Below, piece by piece: positions 17,451 to 25,629 of a DNA stretch of 64,000 bases. Below the pieces are notes generated by a model. It made no database searches, was not told the origin of the DNA, and saw nothing but the letters and a program-made list of their open reading frames with translations. A program made the position numbers and the translations under genes. The stretch comes from Chitinophaga sp. GbtcB8 (GTDB lineage: Bacteria > Bacteroidota > Bacteroidia > Chitinophagales > Chitinophagaceae), in contig NZ_JAGXJN010000038.1 in NCBI RefSeq assembly GCF_019091455.1, forward strand, positions 1-64,000, given 5' to 3'. Position 1 is the first letter of the stretch. Each line of letters begins with the position of its first letter.

Positions 17451-19346
17451 TTATTTTTTAGCCTGTTTAATCAACCAGTTCACCAGGTCTGTAGCGGCCT
17501 GGTAGTTTTCGTATTCCGGCGGCAGCTTTCTGCCATCCACGTACTCATTGTAAAACCAGGGATCGCCTACGGCGAATACGGCGCCCTTGCCTACCTGCGC
17601 CACTGACATCAACACATGGTCCCCATCTTTATATACAGCTGTAGCGGGAGATTTCACCGTCATGCTGCTCAGCTCTTTAATATATACTTTTTTGGTGTGC
17701 GCAAAAATGGGATGCCCGGCAGGGATCTGTAATGCGCCCTGCTCAAACCGCCGTCCCTGCACATGGTTGCGGCTGTCCTCATTAAAGTGAATACCAAAAC
17801 GTTCTGTTAACAGGTTAATATGCTGCAGCTCTGCATTGGCAGAATCATTTTCCATGATCACCAGCACACCGCCCGCTTTTACCCAGTTGTACAGCTGCTC
17901 CGCATCCTGCGCTGTCATGTAATTAGGCCGGGCTGTTTCCTTTTGCGTATCCGGATCTACTATGAGATAAATGTTGCTGTGCTTCAGGTTGGCGGCAGTA
18001 GGCGCTACAGACAAGGTATCCAGCGCTACGCCATAACGGTTAAATACATGGCCTAACAGGGAATAACCATTGTTATCCTTTTCGTTCCATACGTAGTGCC
18101 AGCGCTGCATTTGGCCGGAAGCATCCTTACGCCATTCGTTATTAAAGTACTGATCTAAAGTAACGGTAAGCCCTTTGCCGGTATTTAATGCAGGCAGCAT
18201 TTCCATTTCATTGGCAGCCATAATATAAGCGCCTGCGCCCTTGGGGTCATTGGTCACCACCTTTTCGCTGAGGTAATAGGCATAACTGCCATCGCGGTAG
18301 GGATTACCGCCCAGACCCGCTACGCTGCACACGCCATCCAGGTTTACGCCGCCTGCTTCTGCCGGCTTAACGAACTGTTTCTGAATACCGGCAAAACCTT
18401 TTTGTGCTACTGCACGATAGGTAAGCGGCAAATATCCTTTTCTTACCCCTTTCTCCAACGCATATACGAACATGCAGGAGCCGGAGGCTTCCAGGTAATT
18501 ACCTTTTTCCTTTGCTTTATCCATTACCTGGTACCAGCAGCCGGAAGCAGGGTCCTGGTATTTCTTTACTGCAGCGGCATAGCGGTTCAGGATAGCAATG
18601 AGCGTATCCCGGCCTTTATGATCTGCGGGGAAATAGTCCAGCACATCTACCAGGGCCATACCATACCAGCCCATAGCCCGGTCCCAGAAATTGGGCGAGC
18701 GGCCGGTAGTTTTATCTGCCCATTGCTGTTGCCGGGATTCATCCCAGCCATGGTACAACAGGCCGGTACGATCATCCCGGGAATGTTTTTCCATCAGCAC
18801 AAACTGGCGGGTAATATCATTGAAAGCAGTATCCTCATGAAACAGGGCTGCATATTCTGCATAAAAAGGTTCGCCCATATACAGGCCGTCCAGCCACATC
18901 TGGTAAGGGTAGCGTTTCTTGTGCCAGAAACCGCCGTCATTGGTGCGGGGTTGCGCACGCAGCTGCTCCCGCAGGTGTTCTGCTGCTTTTTTATATTTCT
19001 CGTGGCCGGTTACCCTGTATAACAACAGTAACAGCGTGCCGTTCTTTACATTATCTATGTTATAGTCCTGCGCTTTATAGGTGCGTATATTGCCCTGGTC
19101 ATCTATATAATGATCCATGCTTTGCTGCACATAGCTGAAGTACCTGGCGTCGCCGGTATTTTGCCACAGGCCGGCAATTCCTTCCAGCACTACCCCGTGG
19201 TCGTAGGTCCAGTTGGGGGGGCTGGATGCGGAATCTTTCCATTTACGCATCATGGTAGTGGCCATAGCAGCGGACTGCGCGTGAGCAACGGTGGCGCTGA
19301 GGGCCAGGGCCAGTATGGTGATGAATAATGCGTTTGTTTTCTGCAT
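17451..19346 (-). CDS. GH105 unsaturated uronyl hydrolase with C-terminal extra domain
   Basis: This 631-residue exported protein has a signal peptide of about 23 residues. Residues about 30-380 form a GH88/GH105-type six-hairpin barrel; the catalytic Asp is most likely Asp153 in MWLDGLYMGEPF, and GSYAYYLSEKVVTNDPKGAGAYIMAANEM closes the domain. Such enzymes hydrate and cleave the terminal unsaturated uronic acid left by pectate or rhamnogalacturonan lyases. A second domain (about 430-631) contains IYLIVDPDTQKE, GGVLVIMENDSAN and GAVFAVGDPWFYNEYV, a flavodoxin/glutamine-amidotransferase-like fold of the DUF4350 or ThuA kind. It is 14 bases after the CE12-GH28 gene and therefore in one operon with it. 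The C-terminal domain roughly doubles the usual length and its role is unknown. Confidence 0.9.
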   Translation of the reverse strand: MQKTNALFITILALALSATVAHAQSAAMATTMMRKWKDSASSPPNWTYDHGVVLEGIAGLWQNTGDARYFSYVQQSMDHYIDDQGNIRTYKAQDYNIDNVKNGTLLLLLYRVTGHEKYKKAAEHLREQLRAQPRTNDGGFWHKKRYPYQMWLDGLYMGEPFYAEYAALFHEDTAFNDITRQFVLMEKHSRDDRTGLLYHGWDESRQQQWADKTTGRSPNFWDRAMGWYGMALVDVLDYFPADHKGRDTLIAILNRYAAAVKKYQDPASGCWYQVMDKAKEKGNYLEASGSCMFVYALEKGVRKGYLPLTYRAVAQKGFAGIQKQFVKPAEAGGVNLDGVCSVAGLGGNPYRDGSYAYYLSEKVVTNDPKGAGAYIMAANEMEMLPALNTGKGLTVTLDQYFNNEWRKDASGQMQRWHYVWNEKDNNGYSLLGHVFNRYGVALDTLSVAPTAANLKHSNIYLIVDPDTQKETARPNYMTAQDAEQLYNWVKAGGVLVIMENDSANAELQHINLLTERFGIHFNEDSRNHVQGRRFEQGALQIPAGHPIFAHTKKVYIKELSSMTVKSPATAVYKDGDHVLMSVAQVGKGAVFAVGDPWFYNEYVDGRKLPPEYENYQAATDLVNWLIKQAKK

Positions 19347-19360
19347 GTGATCCTGTTTGC

Positions 19361-21697
19361 TTACTTTACCTGCAATGCCTTGTTAGTGGCGCCAGCAGTG
19401 AATTGTGTACCTTCTTTTGATTTACGTATATCGGTGCCGGTTACCAGTATGTTGCTGCACTTTTCTCCCTGCAGCGCCATAAACCGGTTAGCCTGGTCAT
19501 ACCTGATGTTATTGAATATAAGATCCTGGCTGCTGCGTACTGTGATCAGCGGGTCAGTATCTTTGATGAGCAGGTGCACATCAGACAGGTGTACATTTTT
19601 TGCTTCCATGCATTCAATACCCTTCTTTGCGCTGATGGTCATATGATCCATGAAAATGCCGGAGATGGGCATTTCCGGTAAACCGCGTATGAATACCGCT
19701 TTAGCAGCATTGTTACATACAATATTGCTGATATGAAAATCCCGGAACTGCGGCGTGGCTTCTGTTACAGGAAAGACCTCCACTTTGGGCGCTTCCCTTT
19801 TTTCGCCGGATAAGGGCACCGGGTCTACAGCAGCGTAGTACATATCAAACAAAATAGCTTCGCCGGGAATATCTTTCATCTTAATGTCTGAGATATAGAT
19901 TTTTTCCACCACACCTCCGCGGCCACGGGTGGTTTTAAAGCGCAGGCCAATATCAGTACCCATAAAAGTACAGTTGGATACAAACAGGTTACGCGCTCCG
20001 CCCGACATTTCACTGCCTATTACAAAGCCGCCGTGGGCGTGGTATACCGTGCAATTATCCACGATGGTGTTTTCTGTTGGTTTCCCCCTTTTCCGGCCTT
20101 GCTCATCACGCCCGGATTTAATGCAGATGCCATCATCCCCCACATCAAAAGTGCAGCCGGTGATACGTGCATAACTGCAGGATTCCAGGTCTACCCCATC
20201 ACCATTCTGCGCATACCAGGGATTTTTTGCATATACATTCCGTAAAGTAATGTTCTCACATAACAGGGGATGCAGGCACCAGGCCGGAGAGTTCTGGAAG
20301 GTAACGCCTTCCAGCAGCACGTTCTTACAGCTGCTGATGCTGATCAGGTTTGGCCGTAGGAAATCCTTTACATCTTCATAATCGCTCATCTTTTTCCCGG
20401 GCATGATAACGCCCACCAGCTTCATTTTGGAAGCATTATAATAGTTACGGGAAGGGTACCAGCCACTGCTGTCCTTACCTTCACCGACCATGCCGCCGGA
20501 AGCTACCAGTTTCTTCCACTGTGTTTCCGTGAGCTTATCTTTTTTCACGGCGCGCCAGGCATCGCCCGCGCCATCAATGATACCACTACCGGTAATGGCT
20601 ATATTTTCCAGGTCAACCCCGGATACCGGCGCCTGGCAGCGTACGGCGCGTAATCCCTCATAGGTTGTTTCCACAAGGGGGTATTGATCGTGACTGGCTG
20701 AGAACTGTAATACCGCGCCGGCTGCCAGGTGCAGGTTCACGTTGCTTTTGAGTACAACAGGGCCGGTGAGCCACATACCTTCCGGTATCAGCACTACCCC
20801 GCCGCCTTTACTGCTGCAGGTTGCTATAGTAGTATTAATGATCTGTGTGTTAAGCGTAATACCGTCTGCCTTTGCCCCTGCATCTGCAATGTTAAGCGTA
20901 TCCCGGCGGAAATGCGGTTCGTAGATCTCCGGCAGGTCAAAACGGTACTTGCCTTCAAAGGGTGTTTTGGCCAGATACCGGGCCAGCGGTAAATGTTTTT
21001 CGGAGATCTCTTTTGCTACCAGGCTTGCAATGCAGGTAGCGCCATAGGTATTGAAATGCGTATTATCTTCCACTCCCTGGGGCAGCGTGCTGTAATGGCC
21101 GGCTGGTGTGGTCTTGAACATTTTTACTGAACCTTCGGTACCCAGCTTTACCAGCAGCGCTTCGCTGCTTTTATGCAGATCTATCAAAGGCACTTTATTA
21201 GCGGCTGCTACTTCCCTTACTACGCCGGGATAGTCGCCATGCTGGTCTACAAACTTCCCATTCTCATCAAACTTACGGCGCATTACCGGCGTAAGCAGAA
21301 TGGGATTGGCGCCTTTAGCGCGGGCCTCCTGCACAAAACGCAGCAGGTTCTCTTTGTAGGTGGTATGCGGGGCTGCATAACGGGTGCTGTCTGAGATCTT
21401 CTGATCGTTATGTCCAAACTGGATCATTACATAATCGCCGGGCCTTAGCTGCGCCAGCACACTATCCCAGCGATGCTCATTAATAAAACTTTTGGTGCTT
21501 CGGCCATTCACGGCATAGTTCTTTATCTCCACCCCTTTTTCAAAGAACAGCGGAAACAGCTGCCCCCAGCCTCTTTCAGGGTTATCTACCAAAGGCTTAT
21601 CGGCCATGGTGGAATCTCCTATCATGAATACACGGGGCTTTTGCCCGCTTTGCAACCATCCGAATAACGACAACAGTAAAGTGATATATAATTTCAT
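19361..21697 (-). CDS. Fusion of CE12 SGNH acetylesterase and GH28 polygalacturonase
   Basis: This 778-residue exported protein starts at ATG 21697 (MKLYITLLLSLFGW); the seven codons before it are unlikely. The N-terminal half (about 20-255) is an SGNH/GDSL esterase of the rhamnogalacturonan acetylesterase type: block I GDSTMAD (Ser29), block III FGHNDQ, and DNTHFNTYGA supplying the final Asp/His. The C-terminal half is a GH28 right-handed beta-helix with GDGVD (Asp503), GDDGICIKSG (Asp521, Asp522), AHGGFVIGSE (His555) and RFKTTRGRGG, the complete GH28 set. One polypeptide can thus remove acetyl groups and cut galacturonan. It heads the operon with the GH105 gene and is divergent from a LacI regulator. 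Confidence 0.93.
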   Translation of the reverse strand: MKLYITLLLSLFGWLQSGQKPRVFMIGDSTMADKPLVDNPERGWGQLFPLFFEKGVEIKNYAVNGRSTKSFINEHRWDSVLAQLRPGDYVMIQFGHNDQKISDSTRYAAPHTTYKENLLRFVQEARAKGANPILLTPVMRRKFDENGKFVDQHGDYPGVVREVAAANKVPLIDLHKSSEALLVKLGTEGSVKMFKTTPAGHYSTLPQGVEDNTHFNTYGATCIASLVAKEISEKHLPLARYLAKTPFEGKYRFDLPEIYEPHFRRDTLNIADAGAKADGITLNTQIINTTIATCSSKGGGVVLIPEGMWLTGPVVLKSNVNLHLAAGAVLQFSASHDQYPLVETTYEGLRAVRCQAPVSGVDLENIAITGSGIIDGAGDAWRAVKKDKLTETQWKKLVASGGMVGEGKDSSGWYPSRNYYNASKMKLVGVIMPGKKMSDYEDVKDFLRPNLISISSCKNVLLEGVTFQNSPAWCLHPLLCENITLRNVYAKNPWYAQNGDGVDLESCSYARITGCTFDVGDDGICIKSGRDEQGRKRGKPTENTIVDNCTVYHAHGGFVIGSEMSGGARNLFVSNCTFMGTDIGLRFKTTRGRGGVVEKIYISDIKMKDIPGEAILFDMYYAAVDPVPLSGEKREAPKVEVFPVTEATPQFRDFHISNIVCNNAAKAVFIRGLPEMPISGIFMDHMTISAKKGIECMEAKNVHLSDVHLLIKDTDPLITVRSSQDLIFNNIRYDQANRFMALQGEKCSNILVTGTDIRKSKEGTQFTAGATNKALQVK

Positions 21698-21871
21698 TAA
21701 CTCAACAGCTTTAGGCAAAATCAGCAGCGCTAAACACTTCCGGTATGCCCTCTACTTTAAGGCACCGGCGCGGGTAAAGATCAGCAGTCAGTTTGCGGTG
21801 ATTTATTCATAACGTTCATGTAAGTATGTGCATGGAAAATACCGGATAGCGGCGTGTATACTGTGGATATG

Positions 21872-21879
21872 CAAAGTTA
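21872..21879 (-). promoter_or_regulatory. Candidate -7 box for the CE12-GH28/GH105 operon
   Basis: The minus strand reads TAACTTTG, an exact TAnnTTTG. No TTTG lies 19 bases upstream. It would give a leader of about 170 bases. Confidence 0.35.
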
Positions 21880-21960
21880 ACACTGTGGCTAACGAATGAC
21901 CGGTATCTGCGTTAACAATTGTACAGCTATATTCAGTAATACAAAAGCATTTAGGATGAT

Positions 21961-21981
21961 TTTTTTACGCAAACGTTGCCG
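21961..21981. promoter_or_regulatory. LacI-type operator candidate shared with the GH95 promoter
   Basis: CGCAAACGTTGCCG (21968-21981) is an imperfect palindrome around a central CG. Its minus strand reads CGTTTGCGTAAAAA, 14 bases identical to 28246-28259 in front of the GH95 operon. This suggests that the neighbouring LacI protein controls both operons. Confidence 0.55.
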
Positions 21982-22000
21982 GGAACGATGCAGGGGGGCC

Positions 22001-22034
22001 AAAGCAGAAAGCAAAAGGCTGCTTATGTTTTGAA
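22001..22034. repeat. Family A half-element (A3)
   Basis: AAAGCAGAAAGCAAAAGGC is followed by the family core CTTATGTTTTGAAT. No right arm is visible. Confidence 0.6.
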
Positions 22035-22136
22035 TATACGCCGCTGGAAATGCATAACAAGCAATTATTATGCGTAAAGCACACTAATTATTCACTATTA
22101 AAACCTGTTAAAAAACCTTATTTTTACTGATCCGTT

Positions 22137-23150
22137 ATGAAATTTGCAGCAGCCACTATAAAGGATATTGCCAAAGCTTTGGGTCTGTCTACCTCCACGG
22201 TTTCCCGTGCGTTGCGTGACAGCCACGAGATCAGTACTGAAACCAAACAGCTGGTGCTGGAATATGCCACCCGTATCAACTACCATCCCAATCCCATAGC
22301 CCTGAGCCTGAAGGAGAAAAGGAGCCGTTCCATCGGGGTGATCGTAGCGGAGATTGCCAACAGCTTTTTTTCGCAGGCTATTAACGGGATTGAATCTGTA
22401 GCAAATGACAAGGGATATAATGTGATCATCTCCCAGAGCCATGAATCATACGACAAGGAGGTAATGACCCTGCAGTACCTGTCGTCCCGCTCTATTGACG
22501 GCCTGCTGATCTCCGTATCTACCGCCACCAAAGACCTGCAGCACCTGAAAGCCCTGCATGAGCGCGGGTTTCCTATTGTATTCTTTGACCGTATTGTGGA
22601 AGATATTAATACGCATAAGGTAATGGTGGATAATTTCCGCGGCGCCTATGATGCTACCATGCACCTGATAAAACAGGGGTATAACAATATTGCCACTATT
22701 ACCAACTCGGAGAACCTTTCTATTACCCGGGAAAGAGTGGCCGGATATGTAGAAGCGCTGGCGCAAAAGCATATAAAACCGCGTAAACAGCTGATCAAAT
22801 ATTGCTTTCATGGCGGCATGATGCTGTCTGAAGTAGAGGAAGCCATTACACAGCTCCTGAAAGTACGCCCCCGGCCCGATGCTATTTTTACCGGTTCTGA
22901 TAAACTAACTACCGGCACCATGCGCGTGCTGAAAAGAAAAGGGATCCGCATTCCTGAAGACATAGCCGTAGTAGGCTTTTCCAACTCTGACCTTATAGAG
23001 CTCCTGGACCCGCCCCTGACCGTTGTACGGCAGCCTGCCTTTGAAATGGGACAGGTGGCCACTGAACTGCTGCTGCAGCTTATAGAAAGCAAACGGCCGG
23101 TGAAAGATTTTGAAAGGAGGATACTCGCTACAAGTTTGATTGTTAGCTGA
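22137..23150 (+). CDS. LacI/GalR family transcriptional regulator (pectin locus)
   Basis: This 337-residue protein has the LacI DNA-binding domain at residues 7-27 (TIKDIAKALGLSTSTVSRAL) and hinge (YHPNPIALSLKEKRS), then a type I periplasmic-binding effector domain (SIGVIVAEIANSFFSQAINGIE, IDGLLISVSTAT, PDAIFTGSDKLTTGTMRVLKRKG). It is similar in layout to the LacI at 8699-9703 but clearly not a recent duplicate. It is divergent from the CE12-GH28 operon and has a candidate operator in the shared region; the same word occurs before GH95. A uronate-derived effector is plausible. Its stop codon is followed with no gap by a family A repeat array. Confidence 0.93.
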   Translation: MKFAAATIKDIAKALGLSTSTVSRALRDSHEISTETKQLVLEYATRINYHPNPIALSLKEKRSRSIGVIVAEIANSFFSQAINGIESVANDKGYNVIISQSHESYDKEVMTLQYLSSRSIDGLLISVSTATKDLQHLKALHERGFPIVFFDRIVEDINTHKVMVDNFRGAYDATMHLIKQGYNNIATITNSENLSITRERVAGYVEALAQKHIKPRKQLIKYCFHGGMMLSEVEEAITQLLKVRPRPDAIFTGSDKLTTGTMRVLKRKGIRIPEDIAVVGFSNSDLIELLDPPLTVVRQPAFEMGQVATELLLQLIESKRPVKDFERRILATSLIVS

Positions 23151-23391
23151 AAAGCATAAAGCATAAAGCTCCCTATGTTTTGTTTAAGCACAAAGCCGAA
23201 AGCACAAAGGATAAAGCTCCCTATGTTTTGTTTAAGCATAAAGCATAAAGCACAAAGCATAAAGCTCCCTATGTTTTGTTGACAATGTTTTGCTAAGGGC
23301 TTTGCTTTAACAGCTTTACTGTTATTGGCCTGGTTTACTGCATTATGTCATACTTTCAGCTTTCTGCTTTATCCTTTCTGCTTTCTGCTCT
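23151..23391. repeat. Family A element with 48-bp tandem units (A4)
   Basis: Three units begin ATAAAGCTCCCTATGTTTTG at 23163, 23211 and 23259, a period of exactly 48 bases; the third is truncated. A right arm of reverse-complement words (CTTTCTGCTTTATCC) occupies 23354-23391. The array starts at the base after the LacI2 stop and the right arm ends at the base before the stop codon of the convergent gene. Confidence 0.85.
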
Positions 23392-25602
23392 CTAAGGCAT
23401 TCTTGCCAATCCCTCCCACTTCACCTTCCATTTCCCATTTTTAGGAAATCCCGGTGCATCCGGGCCGGTGTAGCCATCCCAGCCGGCGCACATCATGGCA
23501 ATGGCTGAAAGTAAAGCGCCATTACCGGGCAGGTATATACGTAAATTATCGCGCTGGTAATTGTGGCCGTTAGGCAGGAAAGTATTTTTGGTTACCTGCT
23601 TCAATAATATGTCCACAGCGGCTTCCGGCTGCCCCAGGCGGGTGGCTGTCATGGCCACCAGGGGATAATCCCATCCCCAGGTTTCTTCCCAGCTCCAGGA
23701 GTCCCATATTTTTTTGAAGGTGCGTAACATCATGGTGGAATCTACCAGCGTATCAGGCGGTACAAAACCATCCATACCCAATACTGCCGGATGATCTGTC
23801 ATATAACGGGGATTGGTATACGAATCGGGTGCGCTGGCTGCTGCCAGGTACAAACCATCCTTACTGGGAAAAGGCGGCAGCTTTGCAATGATGGAATCCC
23901 ATTCCGGCTGAGGTTCCATATTCAAACGCTTGCGCCATAACTGCGCGGTACGCAAAGCCCAGCGCCAGTAAGCCAGCTCAAACGATGGGTTGGTGGTGGT
24001 TACGGGATCAAAACGCTCCTGCGCAGGGATCAGGCCCGGCCCTAATACGTATTCATGTTTGACCGTATCGTACCAGGGATAGGAAGCCATAAAATCTGCA
24101 GTGGCAAATACCAGGTCTTTATATTGCTGAAGCGTAACATTATCAGGATGATCGCGGTAGCATAATTCAGCCATATAAATAAAATGCGGCTGCTGCCAGA
24201 TGAGGAAAGGCCCTACCGGAGAAGGGCTTTCATTGCCGGAAGGATCCGTCATCTTAGGCCAGCGCACCCCTTTAAAACCTTGTTTGGCAGCAGTTTCGCG
24301 GGCTTTATCTTTAATAGTGCCATACCACGACAAACTTTTTTCAAGCAGGGCCGGCCGGTTCCATAAAGCAAAATGTGCGGCATGCCACCAATGCATTTCC
24401 AGGTGAAATTTTCCGAACCAGCTGTTATAGGTAAGGCCTGTTTCCTGCGGCGGCGTATTACCGGCGCATTGTATGCGGGTAAGGTATTGTGAAAGTACAA
24501 TCCGCCGCTCCAGCTCTGCTGCCCGGGGATCTGTGCTGCCGGAAAGGTCTACCGCACCGCCGGTTTCCCAGAACTGTTGCCAGTCGTCACGGCTGTCGCC
24601 CCAGATATGCTGATGTGCTAAAGTGCTGATGCGCTGATCCGCCAGTGTGAAAGTATTATTGAAAGGACCGCTCTGGCCTTGTGCTTTAGGCGCGGGCGCT
24701 GCAGCAGGTGTAAAGTGGCAGCTGAAGGCCAGCATTTCCTCCTCCCCTAAAGGATTCAGCAAATAATCATGCGGCGCTTTTTTTTGCAAAGCCTCATCTC
24801 CGTTCCATTGTAATACTACGTTGTAATAAGTTTGATCCAGCTCACGCTCAAACAGCACCTGCCGGTCATTAAGGTACCGTGAAGTGGTTTTATGTTTGTC
24901 AGGATGCTGATAGTCGGGCGTGCCTTCCCAGTCACCAGTTGGGTAAGGAAAACGTATATGCACGCTCAGCCGGTGTTGCGCTACCAGCGGTGATTCTACG
25001 TTAGCGGCTACCATATCCAGCTGCGGATGGCAAACCGTGCGTACCTTAACAGGCACGCCTTCCACTTCAAAATAGCTGTGGATCTCCCCTTCCCATAAGT
25101 CCAGCTCCTGGCGTATGTTCTTAATATCTTCTATTTGTGCAGGCAACCCATTTTTCTTCAGGATGTTTAGCCCTACCACGCCCAGCTGCAGGCGGTGGGG
25201 GTTAGCCCGTAAAAAGTCAGATGCATCTTTTTGCCGGCCGCCTTTATCATGCGCATACAGGTAAGGCACCTGCCGGTTATTTACTTTATAGTTCTTCCAC
25301 ACTTCACTGCGCTGATAGCGGTAGGTATTGGGAAAGCTGTGCCAGCCCCATTCTGATTCGGTGCCCAGCGGAACCCCGCCGCGCTCAAAATATTCAGGGA
25401 AAGTTTGCAGGCCGGTGGGATCTACGGTAAAAGCAAATTCACCATTGCCCACAGAAAGGGACGACAGTGAATCAAAACGCTGCACGCTTACATTGTGCCG
25501 CGTTACCAGCGCATGCCGGTCTATTTTACCCGTGTTTTGCTGTGCAGCAGTTATATGAACGAATAAGCCGGCATAGATAAGTACAAGGAATATGGTTTTC
25601 AT
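23392..25602 (-). CDS. Secreted six-hairpin glycosidase-like protein, family not assigned
   Basis: This 736-residue protein has a signal peptide (about 1-20, VHITAAQ). Residues from about 35 begin NVSVQRFDSLSSLSVGNGEF, the kind of opening seen in GH65/GH95-like proteins with an N-terminal beta-sandwich followed by an (alpha/alpha)6 barrel. The second half has barrel-type blocks WWHAAHFALWNRPALLEKSL, GFKGVRWPKMTDPSGNESP and WSWEETWGWDYPLVAMTATR with several acidic residues that could be catalytic. I do not recognise a numbered GH family. It lies 27 bases after GH95 in the same operon, so it probably acts on the same branched glycan. It could also be a phosphorylase-like fold used as a hydrolase. 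Function is not claimed beyond probable carbohydrate hydrolysis. Confidence 0.8.
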   Translation of the reverse strand: MKTIFLVLIYAGLFVHITAAQQNTGKIDRHALVTRHNVSVQRFDSLSSLSVGNGEFAFTVDPTGLQTFPEYFERGGVPLGTESEWGWHSFPNTYRYQRSEVWKNYKVNNRQVPYLYAHDKGGRQKDASDFLRANPHRLQLGVVGLNILKKNGLPAQIEDIKNIRQELDLWEGEIHSYFEVEGVPVKVRTVCHPQLDMVAANVESPLVAQHRLSVHIRFPYPTGDWEGTPDYQHPDKHKTTSRYLNDRQVLFERELDQTYYNVVLQWNGDEALQKKAPHDYLLNPLGEEEMLAFSCHFTPAAAPAPKAQGQSGPFNNTFTLADQRISTLAHQHIWGDSRDDWQQFWETGGAVDLSGSTDPRAAELERRIVLSQYLTRIQCAGNTPPQETGLTYNSWFGKFHLEMHWWHAAHFALWNRPALLEKSLSWYGTIKDKARETAAKQGFKGVRWPKMTDPSGNESPSPVGPFLIWQQPHFIYMAELCYRDHPDNVTLQQYKDLVFATADFMASYPWYDTVKHEYVLGPGLIPAQERFDPVTTTNPSFELAYWRWALRTAQLWRKRLNMEPQPEWDSIIAKLPPFPSKDGLYLAAASAPDSYTNPRYMTDHPAVLGMDGFVPPDTLVDSTMMLRTFKKIWDSWSWEETWGWDYPLVAMTATRLGQPEAAVDILLKQVTKNTFLPNGHNYQRDNLRIYLPGNGALLSAIAMMCAGWDGYTGPDAPGFPKNGKWKVKWEGLARMP

Positions 25603-25629
25603 AATATTGTCTGAACCTAGTTTAGATCA

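Larger units (their letters stand above)
21698..22136. other. Divergent regulatory region between the pectinase operon and LacI2
   Basis: About 440 bases without a gene. It contains a minus-strand -7 box (21872-21879), a plus-strand promoter-like CAGCTATATT (21924-21933) that resembles ones at 28184 and 32864, a LacI-type operator candidate (21961-21981) and a solitary family A half-element (22001-22034). Confidence 0.7.

Noticed and set aside
23151-23391. Possible CRISPR array
   Set aside because: The 48-bp units follow each other without unique spacers, the third is truncated, and an inverted arm closes the element; no cas genes are near.
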